From Puniceicoccaceae bacterium (lineage in GTDB: Bacteria; Verrucomicrobiota; Verrucomicrobiia; Opitutales; Coraliomargaritaceae), in NCBI GenBank assembly GCA_017854655.1, contig JAFMHF010000004.1, positions 26,509 through 64,339 on the forward strand: a stretch of 37,831 bases of DNA, in the 5' to 3' direction. Within the stretch, counting starts at the first letter, position 1; every line of letters starts with the position of its first letter. A program made the position numbers and the translations under genes. The notes under the pieces are model-generated. The model ran no database searches and had not been told where the DNA came from. It worked only from the letters and a program-made list of their open reading frames with translations. This document shows positions 15,036 to 22,856 of the stretch, in pieces.

Positions 15036-16478
15036 ATGAGTCAATTGAATGAAGCAGCGATACGCAATGTGGTGAGTGAAGTGCTCGCCCAAATGCAATC
15101 CAAAGGCACGCTCGCGATGCCGTCACTACAAACTCGCCCCGGCAAGCACGGTGTCTTTGACGACCCCGAGCAAGCGGTGGCTGCAGCGCGTAGCGGTTTC
15201 GAGCAACTCCAGCAAAAAGGCTGGGCCGCTCGTATCAAGATCGTCGAGCTGGTTAAACAGATGTGTGTCGACAACGCTGAGCGTTGGGGGCAAATCGAGT
15301 TTAATGAGACCAAAATCGGTCGTCTGGCGCACAAACCTGCCAAGCTTCAGGGCGTCAAGAATGTGCTCGGACCAGAATATCTCACGCCACAAGGTATGAG
15401 TGGTGATTTTGGTATCACGATGGACGAAGCTGCGCCTTGGGGCGTCATTGTTGCGATCACGCCATTGACGCACTCAGTGCCAACAATTGCTGGTAATATC
15501 GTCAACATGGTAGCTGCGGGTAACTCGATTGTATTCAACCCACACCCTGGTGGTGCTGGGGTGGCGGCACTCGCAATCGACGAGTTTAATGAAGCGATCA
15601 AAGCGGAAACAGGGATCTCGAACCTGCTCTGCACCATCGAAAAACCTTCACTCGATTCTTTCAATGCACTCTGTGCTGCGGACGATGTAAACCTGCTTTG
15701 CATCACTGGCGGCCCTGGTGTGGTCGACGCCGCCATGAAAACTGGTAAGCGTGCTATTTGCGCGGGTCCTGGTAATCCTCCAGTGCTGGTCGATGATTGT
15801 AATCAACTCGATTTTGACCGTGTCGCTCGCGACATCATCGCGGGTGGTGGGTTTGATAACAACTTGCTCTGCATCGGTGAGAAACAAATCATCGCAGTCG
15901 GTGATTCGTATCAGAAGACGCTTGCCGCCATGCAGCGTCAAGGTGCAGTTCTCTTGAATGCACAGCAGCTCGCCGCGATTAAAAGCGAAGTCTTCGACTT
16001 TAAAGACGGCGTCGGCTGTGGCTCTGCAGTGCTGAACCGTAAGTGGGTCGGAGCCAATCCAGATGCACTCGCACGCATCGCTGGGCTTAACATTGATTCC
16101 AGTGTTGAGATGCTCATCGCTGAAACCGATGCCAACGATCCATTTGTTCAAGAAGAACAAATGATGCCGTTGCTGCCAATCGTCCGCGCCAATGACTTCA
16201 GCCAAGGCCTCAGCATTGCGAAGCAATCCGAGCATGGCGACAAGCACTCCGCAATGATCCACACCATGAACGTCGCACGCATGACTGAAATGGGACAAGC
16301 AATGGATACTACGATTTTCGTCAAGAACGGCCCTTGTTTGGCCGGTCTCGGTCTCGGCGGCGAAGGCTTTATCAGCTTCTCTATCGCAACCACCACAGGT
16401 GAAGGCATCACCACGCCACGTACCTTTACTCGCTACCGTCGTTGCACTTTGGTGAATAACTTGAACATCGTTCGATAG
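15036..16478 (+). CDS. CoA-acylating aldehyde dehydrogenase (PduP-like), lumen enzyme
   Basis: Oxidises an aldehyde (expected L-lactaldehyde) with NAD+ and CoA to an acyl-CoA and NADH. The 480 residues fit PduP/EutE-type enzymes. Residues about 3-20 (LNEAAIRNVVSEVLAQM) are an amphipathic helix followed by a Gly/Ser/Ala-containing linker, a typical N-terminal encapsulation peptide. The Rossmann/CoA region includes APWGVIVAITPLTHSVPT. Cys279 in NNLLCIGEKQ is the catalytic thiol. The C-terminus ends FTRYRRCTLVNNL. The gene is flanked by pentamer genes and has a good AAGGA ribosome site. Substrate assignment rests on the co-encoded aldolase and kinase, not on residues seen. Confidence 0.93.
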   Translation: MSQLNEAAIRNVVSEVLAQMQSKGTLAMPSLQTRPGKHGVFDDPEQAVAAARSGFEQLQQKGWAARIKIVELVKQMCVDNAERWGQIEFNETKIGRLAHKPAKLQGVKNVLGPEYLTPQGMSGDFGITMDEAAPWGVIVAITPLTHSVPTIAGNIVNMVAAGNSIVFNPHPGGAGVAALAIDEFNEAIKAETGISNLLCTIEKPSLDSFNALCAADDVNLLCITGGPGVVDAAMKTGKRAICAGPGNPPVLVDDCNQLDFDRVARDIIAGGGFDNNLLCIGEKQIIAVGDSYQKTLAAMQRQGAVLLNAQQLAAIKSEVFDFKDGVGCGSAVLNRKWVGANPDALARIAGLNIDSSVEMLIAETDANDPFVQEEQMMPLLPIVRANDFSQGLSIAKQSEHGDKHSAMIHTMNVARMTEMGQAMDTTIFVKNGPCLAGLGLGGEGFISFSIATTTGEGITTPRTFTRYRRCTLVNNLNIVR

Positions 16479-16542
16479 TTCGCCTCAGCTCTCACACCTC
16501 AAGTTTCTGGTCTCTAATTTAAGCCCTCAAATCTCTTAACAA

Positions 16543-16797
16543 ATGATCCTCGCACGCGTAGACGGCAATGCTGTAACCAGCATCGGCCATCCCAGTCTCA
16601 TCGGTCGCACTATTGTGCTCTGCACACCTGTCGATGAGCATGGCGCGAGCGCGGGTGCTCCATTTGCTGCAGTTGATCCGATGGGTGCTGGCATGCATGC
16701 ACGTGTGTTCATTACGACCGATGGTTCTTGGACGCAAGGCACCGTGCATGACGATCACTCGCCAATCCGTAACCAAATCATCGGGATCATAGATTAA
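16543..16797 (+). CDS. BMC-P shell pentamer protein 2 (EutN/CcmL family)
   Basis: 84-residue vertex protein, the shortest of the three. It starts MILARVDGNAVTSIGHPSL and contains IGRTIVLCTPVD, DPMGAGMHARVFITTDG and the C-terminal NQIIGIID. The third block diverges from the usual GAG-G-VLV pattern, and the loop is histidine-rich (MHARV, HDDHS). The next pentamer gene begins 3 bp after its stop. Upstream is a 64-bp pyrimidine-rich gap without hairpins. Confidence 0.9.
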   Translation: MILARVDGNAVTSIGHPSLIGRTIVLCTPVDEHGASAGAPFAAVDPMGAGMHARVFITTDGSWTQGTVHDDHSPIRNQIIGIID

Positions 16798-16800
16798 GCA

Positions 16801-17103
16801 ATGAAACCTGGAAAAGTTATTGGAACTGTTACGCTTGGCGTTCGCGACCCTAGTTTTAGTGGTGGTCGTTGGGTCGTCATTTCGCCAATGGGCGAAGAGC
16901 AGCTGACAGGGAAGAATCGCAGTGATGTGTCCAGTGCGTGGTCATTGGTGGCATACGACGATCTTGGCGCCGGAGTCGGTGACGCTGTTCTCTACGTTGA
17001 AGGCGCCGAAGCAATGCAGCCTTTTGATAGACCAATTCCATTGGACGCGATCACCGTCGCACTTCTCGATACTTATAAATTTACGCCGCCGACAGAATCA
17101 TAG
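16801..17103 (+). CDS. BMC-P shell pentamer protein 3 (EutN/CcmL family)
   Basis: 100-residue vertex protein starting MKPGKVIGTVTLGVRDPSF, with GGRWVVISPMG, AYDDLGAGVGDAVLYVEG and the C-terminal ITVALLDTYKF. It overlaps functionally with the two other pentamers; differing surface loops suggest they are not interchangeable. Spacing to the upstream pentamer gene is 3 bp, implying translational coupling. The leader of the following aldolase gene begins 49 bp later. Confidence 0.92.
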   Translation: MKPGKVIGTVTLGVRDPSFSGGRWVVISPMGEEQLTGKNRSDVSSAWSLVAYDDLGAGVGDAVLYVEGAEAMQPFDRPIPLDAITVALLDTYKFTPPTES

Positions 17104-17152
17104 TCCCAGCTTTCTGTCTGACACTTTTAAAAAAAACTAAAAACAAACTATT

Positions 17153-18238
17153 ATGAGCAAACTATACACAGCGAAAAATCTCGAAGCAATGATCGCACAA
17201 GGCCAGTGCCTGTCGACCGTTCCTGCCAACGCAAAGCTCACGCCTATGGCTCGCGACATTATTCGCAAGCACAAGGCAACGCCTGGCGCCGCGAGTGCTC
17301 CAGTCGCCGCAGCCGCTGGCAACAGCCCACGTATCCACAGCCCAGTATTACCAAATGCAGTATTTGATTGGACTCCTGGCGCTGACCCGAAGACAGCTGC
17401 AGAGCTCGAAGCATTCTTCTACTCGCCAGAGGTGCAGGCACTCAAAGGGCGCATCTGCGGCATTGGTGAGCGCATCTGGAACAAAGGCTATGTCGATGGT
17501 AACGGTGGTAACATCACTGTCCGCGTCGGTGATAATCTAGTGCTTTGCACTCCGACTCTTATCTCTAAAGGCTTCATGACTCCAGATGACATCTGCATGG
17601 TGGATCTGGATGGTAATCAAGTCGCAGGCACACGTCCTCGCACTTCTGAGGTCAACACGCACTTAGCGATCATGAAAAATGAGCCGAATGCGAAGTCTTG
17701 CGTGCATGCGCACCCAATTTACGCCACTGCCTTTGCGGTGGCAGGTGTCACTCCGCCTTCTTGCCTAATCCCTGAACCAGAAGTGTTCCTCGGTGAAATC
17801 GGTTTCGCTAGCTACCAGACTCCAGGTTCTCCAGAGAACGCCAGTGAAGTTGCCAAGCTTGCCAAGAAGCACCAGTCCATCTTGATGCAAAATCACGGTG
17901 TGATCTGCTGGGGTAAGGACGTCGAAGACGCTTACTGGAAGATGGAAAACACCGATGCATTTTGCCACACCGTGACAATCACCATGCAAATCGGTGGTCC
18001 AAAGCAGTATAGTCCAGACAAGCTCAAGGAATTGATCGAAATCCGTAAGAAGCTCGGCATGCCTGATCACCGCCTCGACGAACTTAAGGAGTGTGAACTG
18101 TGCGACGCAGCAGCATACACAGTGCACACAACTCCTCAGCCCGGTGCTGATTGCGGTTGCGACCTGCCAACAACAGGCCCCGTTGACGAAGCGCTGGTCC
18201 AAAAGATCACTGATACGATCCTGAAGAAACTGAGCTAA
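17153..18238 (+). CDS. Class II aldolase (rhamnulose/fuculose-1-phosphate type) with targeting extensions
   Basis: Cleaves a 6-deoxyketose 1-phosphate to DHAP and L-lactaldehyde; zinc-dependent. The catalytic class II aldolase/adducin domain spans about residues 90-310. Glu166 (TSEVNTH) is the expected acid/base, and His185, His187 (HAHP) and His248 (QNHGV) are zinc ligands. At 361 residues it is about 145 longer than E. coli FucA. Residues 1-40 are a helical segment (LYTAKNLEAMIAQG) followed by an Ala/Pro-rich linker. Residues about 345-361 (EALVQKITDTILKKL) form an amphipathic C-terminal encapsulation peptide. Before it comes a cysteine-rich stretch CELCD ... DCGCD. The leader is AAACAAACTATT just before the ATG. 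It defines the compartment as a sugar-phosphate type. Confidence 0.92.
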   Translation: MSKLYTAKNLEAMIAQGQCLSTVPANAKLTPMARDIIRKHKATPGAASAPVAAAAGNSPRIHSPVLPNAVFDWTPGADPKTAAELEAFFYSPEVQALKGRICGIGERIWNKGYVDGNGGNITVRVGDNLVLCTPTLISKGFMTPDDICMVDLDGNQVAGTRPRTSEVNTHLAIMKNEPNAKSCVHAHPIYATAFAVAGVTPPSCLIPEPEVFLGEIGFASYQTPGSPENASEVAKLAKKHQSILMQNHGVICWGKDVEDAYWKMENTDAFCHTVTITMQIGGPKQYSPDKLKELIEIRKKLGMPDHRLDELKECELCDAAAYTVHTTPQPGADCGCDLPTTGPVDEALVQKITDTILKKLS

Positions 18239-18265
18239 ACGACAGAATACTGAGAAACTTATTTT

Positions 18266-19261
<996 letters not shown>

Positions 19262-19284
19262 CCCTCGCAGATACATTTCAATTG

Positions 19285-19320
19285 ATCAGGCGTCTTTAAT
19301 TGGACGCCTGATTTTTTTGT
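19285..19320 (+). terminator. Intrinsic terminator of the BMC operon
   Basis: Perfect 10-bp stem ATCAGGCGTC / GACGCCTGAT with an 8-base loop (TTTAATTG), directly followed by seven T residues. It lies 24 bp after the mdh stop and is the strongest terminator in the window. Confidence 0.93.
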
Positions 19321-19799
19321 GTCGATTGCTGGCTAACCGAATCTGAATTGATGCGCTGTAGGTTTCATTCTGATTGAAACTCCTCTGGTCGCGCGAGTGG
19401 CGACTCATCCTCTGTGAAGAGGACCCTCGCAGTAGCGATTGCATGGTGTACTAGTCACACTCGCAAAAAATCTCACCTTTCCGAGTTGCGCTGTTCGAAT
19501 CGTTGCTTACAGTTATGGCAACTCTGCAGTGTTCGATCTTAATCGGAGTATCTGTCCTTTACTCTTTAGAAATCGGGAGCTGAAACCTTGAAGGTCGCTG
19601 TCCAGCCGTCAACCGGAAGGCAAAAACTGACAAGGAAGCGCCCACCTTAGACACAAAAGGCTTAAGAACTCCCCCTTAACCGGCACAGGTGGAGCCATTT
19701 TTTTGGTTCATCGTTGATGAGTGTAACAGTCTCGATTGAAACGACCGACCGTTTCATCTAATCAGCAACCAGTCGCTGCTGATGGCAACTGACTCCAAT

Positions 19800-19958
19800 A
19801 GGAGTGTGGGCGACCCGCCCACATTTTCAGCACAGGAGTGTGGGCGACCCGCCCACATTTTCAGCAAAGGAGTGTGGGCGACCCGCATTTCCCGCATAGA
19901 AGCGCGCCCCGCCCACATTTCCCGCAGAGGAGGGCGAGTCGCCCTCCCTCCTTTTACC
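19800..19958. repeat. Tandem array of about 34-bp palindromic (REP-like) units
   Basis: Units start at 19800, 19834, 19868, 19899 and 19928. The first two are 34 bp and nearly identical, the third is shortened to 31 bp, the fourth is degenerate, and the last is a variant. In units 1 and 2 the core forms the hairpin TGTGGGC-GACCC-GCCCACA. In the last unit the core is a perfect 9-bp dyad, GGAGGGCGA-G-TCGCCCTCC (19929-19947). The different stem sequence with preserved pairing looks like compensatory change. No cas genes and no unique spacers are present, so it is not a CRISPR. Confidence 0.85.
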
Positions 19959-20024
19959 ACTCATCGCGACGAAGCTTTTTTTGAAAAGTGTTTTGAGCGA
20001 ACGGTAGATGCGCAGCGTGGCGCA

Positions 20025-20040
20025 GACGAAGAAATTCGTC
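20025..20040 (-). terminator. Hairpin downstream of the FAD oxidoreductase gene
   Basis: GACGAA and TTCGTC arms (6 bp) surround a 4-base loop. On the minus strand this lies 11 bp after the stop of the oxidoreductase gene. There is no T-run on that strand right after it, so it is at best a weak or factor-assisted terminator. Confidence 0.35.
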
Positions 20041-20050
20041 CTTTCACAAC

Positions 20051-21304
20051 TTAGCTTGAATCCCTAGCAGCTAGGATGGCGGCCGCAGTTTGCTTACCTG
20101 AGACGACGGCGCCCTCGATCGAGGCACTGCTCAGGTGGTCACCACAGACCCACACGCCCGCTTGGTGAATGCTGTTCGGGGCACTGCCGTTTGGCAGCTG
20201 CTCCGGCAAGCCGCGGCGGATGCGGTCGGTTCGTAAATGTCGCCAGCTACTGGCTTCGGGGCCGAACCATTCGAGCAACTCTGCGCGCACCTGTTCGACT
20301 AGGTCATCTGCCTCGACCAAGCCGAGCACTGAAACCGACAGCAGTGACTGACCCTCGGGCGCATAGCAGGGCGCAGCGTCGCTGATCACGCAAACATTGT
20401 TGACCGTGCCAGACCCAGATCCGTTGAGGCAAATAATGGCTTCGCGGATCGGCGAGCGATCAGCGGCAAAGTAGAGCGTGGTCACTGAGCGCCACTCAGG
20501 TGCCGAACCCTCGAGGCCGGGCAGCAGGGCGTGCGCGGCCGAGCCGTCGGTCGCCACCACCGTGGCGCAACCCTGAATGCGTTCGCCACTTTCGAGGGTG
20601 ATGGAATCGATGCCGACTGCTTGGACCGCTTGATTCAACTGAATGCTGCCATCCGGCAGAAGAGCGGCCAGTTGTTTGGGGATTTCCCCCATACCCTGCG
20701 CTGGAACGGTGGCACTACCCTGGCCGAAGAGTTTAAAAGTAAACTCGAACATGCGGCTCGAGGTGCGCAGCGCGTTCTCTAAAAAAATCCCTCCGTAGAA
20801 GGAGCGAAAAAAGCGGTCAATGATCGCTTCTGAAAAGCCGCAGTCGCGCAAGTAGGCCTCCGTCGAACGATCCTCACGCGCAGCAATTGCCTCGAACGAA
20901 CTATTCAGAATTTTCATCCGCATCAGGCCCACCCGCAGTTTATCGGCCAGGCTGCCGACTGGTGCGGTCACGCTGCTCCAGGCACTCGCAGGTCGCCGAA
21001 ACACATCCATTAGGCGATGCAAGCGTCCGTCTCGATAAATCAGCGCGCCTGGCTCGAAGGCTTTCAGGTCGAGCGCTTCAAGATCGAGCAATTTGCCAGT
21101 CTCGGGATAGCGATCGAGATAGACTTGAAAGCCGCGATCCAATAAAAATCCATCGACTTTATCAGTGCGCACGCGGCCGCCCACGGCATCGCTGGCTTCA
21201 AAAATACATACCTCCTGCCCAGCTCGGTGGAGTTGCACGGCGCAGGCGAGGCCTGCCATGCCGGCACCCACAATCAGAACCGGTGGTGTTGCAGCGCAGT
21301 GCAC
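20051..21304 (-). CDS. FAD-dependent amine oxidase/phytoene desaturase-like oxidoreductase
   Basis: 417-residue flavoprotein. The N-terminal FAD dinucleotide fold is VLIVGAGMAGLACAVQL, followed by the second glycine block EASDAVGGRVRTD, and the C-terminal FAD contact is VWVCGDHLSSASIEGAVVSG. The middle carries RFFRSFYGGIFLE, seen in the UDP-galactopyranose-mutase/phytoene-desaturase-like NAD(P)-binding Rossmann oxidoreductases. The natural substrate is unknown; no carotenoid genes are adjacent. It follows the thioesterase gene after 4 bp, so the two are probably one operon. Length and both FAD ends are intact. Confidence 0.82.
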   Translation of the reverse strand: MHCAATPPVLIVGAGMAGLACAVQLHRAGQEVCIFEASDAVGGRVRTDKVDGFLLDRGFQVYLDRYPETGKLLDLEALDLKAFEPGALIYRDGRLHRLMDVFRRPASAWSSVTAPVGSLADKLRVGLMRMKILNSSFEAIAAREDRSTEAYLRDCGFSEAIIDRFFRSFYGGIFLENALRTSSRMFEFTFKLFGQGSATVPAQGMGEIPKQLAALLPDGSIQLNQAVQAVGIDSITLESGERIQGCATVVATDGSAAHALLPGLEGSAPEWRSVTTLYFAADRSPIREAIICLNGSGSGTVNNVCVISDAAPCYAPEGQSLLSVSVLGLVEADDLVEQVRAELLEWFGPEASSWRHLRTDRIRRGLPEQLPNGSAPNSIHQAGVWVCGDHLSSASIEGAVVSGKQTAAAILAARDSS

Positions 21305-21308
21305 CCGA

Positions 21309-21725
21309 CTAGAAGGCCTTCATCGCTGCTTGGAACTCATCCGTCCAAGGCGTCGGTTGATGCGTTTGGCTAGATAGCTTACACACGGTGCGGCTGCCAT
21401 CGCAATAAACAACGCTGCTATCCTGCGGGTGCCGAACGGTGAAGCGCATCGTTACGCCGCTGCTGCGCACGCGCTCGATCTGGTAGTCCACCGCAATCGG
21501 CCCCGGCACAGTGAATGCTTGTCGAAAACGTGCTTCGACGCCGTGCACGACCACGAAGATGTCTTCGTCCCGCTCGATATTAAAGTCCGCAACTCCCAGT
21601 AATTCTTGAAAGAACTGTTGCTGAGCCCGTTCCAGATGTAGCAGGTAGCGTGTATGGTGGAGCATGCCCAGGCCGTCGAGCTCGTCGAAAAAAACTTCTG
21701 TTTGGTAAGTAAAGGTTGAATTCAT
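21309..21725 (-). CDS. 4HBT (YbgC-like) acyl-CoA thioesterase
   Basis: 138-residue single hotdog domain. The N-terminal active-site segment VFFDELDGLGMLHHTRYL aligns with the YbgC/4-hydroxybenzoyl-CoA thioesterase pattern, where Asp17 would be the catalytic acid and His24 lies nearby. It hydrolyses acyl-CoA thioesters in the cytoplasm; the specific acyl group cannot be told. It is the first gene of a two-gene operon with the FAD oxidoreductase (4-bp gap). The tol-pal genes that often accompany ybgC are absent. Confidence 0.82.
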   Translation of the reverse strand: MNSTFTYQTEVFFDELDGLGMLHHTRYLLHLERAQQQFFQELLGVADFNIERDEDIFVVVHGVEARFRQAFTVPGPIAVDYQIERVRSSGVTMRFTVRHPQDSSVVYCDGSRTVCKLSSQTHQPTPWTDEFQAAMKAF

Positions 21726-21917
21726 AAGTGAGTAGTGGTGTCGCTATGCAAAGCATACCACAGGCACCGATTCTTCAAGCATCCATTCTGACTTTATCAA
21801 TCGCCGCTGCACTCGAAGCGTCACATGCCTTTTGGGCTACGGAAAAACTTATTCACATCGGGCTGCTTTGACACGATTCCTGTTGTGCGGGATTGCTCGG
21901 TCGCTTGATTAAACTGC

Positions 21918-22739
21918 ATGCGTCCATTTTGCCTGTTATTGTTTTCTGTCATCCTGTTCACGACTCTGCGCGCTGCCAATCGGGCGCATCAACCGTTTGC
22001 CGAAGGGGCGGAGGTCGAGCTTATCACACTGCAAAAAATCGAGCCGATGCTGGAGTCGGGCGCGGCCTCATCGTCGCAGTCGATCTGCCAGTATCGGATC
22101 TCCGCTTCCGATGCTCCGTTCGAGCAGCGCTTAATCGTTGCTCAGGATTCAGACCACGTCGACCCGTGGCTGTATGTTTATTTAGACCCGCAGTCTGGCA
22201 GTCGGGCAGCGGCGCACTCCAATCCGTCCGTGCCGAGATGGCGCTTCAGTGACTTTAGCTCCGCGACTGGCATTGAGCTCTACGCGGCCCATTTAAATCA
22301 AGATGCGACGATCGACTTTGTCATCATCCATTATTCAGGTGGCAATGGCATCGCGGCGGGCTATGCGACGGTTGGCTTGCTGCTCTCTGCTGACGAGGGC
22401 TATTCGCTGTCAGTGGTCGAATCGATTTATCCCGACCCCAGCGATTTTATACGCCTCAACGGCAAGTCAGTCTTCCTGCACTGCGATTTGCAAAACGCGG
22501 ACCCGTGCCGTGACGGCAAAGCACATAACTTCTGGATCTATAACGTCCTCAACATTGAAGGCGATTCCCTGACGATCGACAATGCAGGCCACAAAACGTT
22601 TCCGCGTACGATCTTCTATAGCTTTGCGCCCAGCAGTGCCGAAACCGAGCTACTCGAACCGAGTCAAAAAACCGTATTAGTGGCGCGCAGCACGCCGCAG
22701 ATTAGACGTTGTCACCCGCAGCGTGCTGCAGGTGAATGA
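21918..22739 (+). CDS. Exported protein of unknown function
   Basis: 273 residues with a clear N-terminal signal peptide (FCLLLFSVILFTTLRA, cleavage expected near ALRAANRA). I do not recognise the family. The mature part is rich in acidic and aromatic residues, with a segment HLNQDATIDFVIIHYSGGNG resembling FG-GAP/integrin-like or VCBS-type periplasmic folds, and a Cys pair (FLHCDLQNADPCRD). The stop codon TGA lies inside a 60-bp segment (22734-22793) copied from the end of the next large gene, so the last 10-20 residues may be an artefact of a recombination and the native C-terminus may be lost. Confidence 0.65.
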   Translation: MRPFCLLLFSVILFTTLRAANRAHQPFAEGAEVELITLQKIEPMLESGAASSSQSICQYRISASDAPFEQRLIVAQDSDHVDPWLYVYLDPQSGSRAAAHSNPSVPRWRFSDFSSATGIELYAAHLNQDATIDFVIIHYSGGNGIAAGYATVGLLLSADEGYSLSVVESIYPDPSDFIRLNGKSVFLHCDLQNADPCRDGKAHNFWIYNVLNIEGDSLTIDNAGHKTFPRTIFYSFAPSSAETELLEPSQKTVLVARSTPQIRRCHPQRAAGE

Positions 22740-22793
22740 AGCTCTCGGCGGCACCGTGGTGATTACCGAGGACGAAGTGACCTACACTTTTCC
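22734..22793 (+). repeat. 60-bp copy of the 3' end of the large secreted-protein gene
   Basis: This segment matches 28337-28396 at 59 of 60 positions (only GAC/GAT differs). In the coding frame it gives NEALGGTVVITEDEVTYTF and then stops shortly after at TAG 22801. Only the 3' end of the family module is present. It looks like the relic of an earlier copy of that gene or the footprint of recombination between related genes. Confidence 0.93.
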
Positions 22794-22856
22794 TTCACAG
22801 TAGCCGCGCAAATTGCTCGACTTTTAAAGCCAGGTTGTTTTTTTTACTGTCTTTAA

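Larger units (their letters stand above)
19321..20050. other. Gene-free region rich in inverted repeats
   Basis: This 730-bp stretch separates the BMC operon terminator from the 3' end of the FAD oxidoreductase gene. I see no convincing gene. It contains two 7-bp inverted repeats (19737-19756, TGAAACG/CGTTTCA; 19761-19783, ATCAGCA/TGCTGAT), a tandem palindromic array (19800-19958) and a GACGAA-GAAA-TTCGTC hairpin at 20025-20040 just beyond the FAD gene. Short open frames across the array are artefacts of the repeat. Confidence 0.7.

Noticed and set aside
15648-16298. A 216-codon minus-strand open frame
   Set aside because: Antisense to the aldehyde dehydrogenase, whose catalytic motifs are on the plus strand.
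19800-19958. The repeat array as a CRISPR
   Set aside because: Units are contiguous with no unique spacers, they degenerate along the array, the core is itself a hairpin, and no cas genes are nearby.
21868-21873. TTGACA as a -35 box for the exported 273-residue protein
   Set aside because: No acceptable -10 sequence is found at 16-19 bp spacing.
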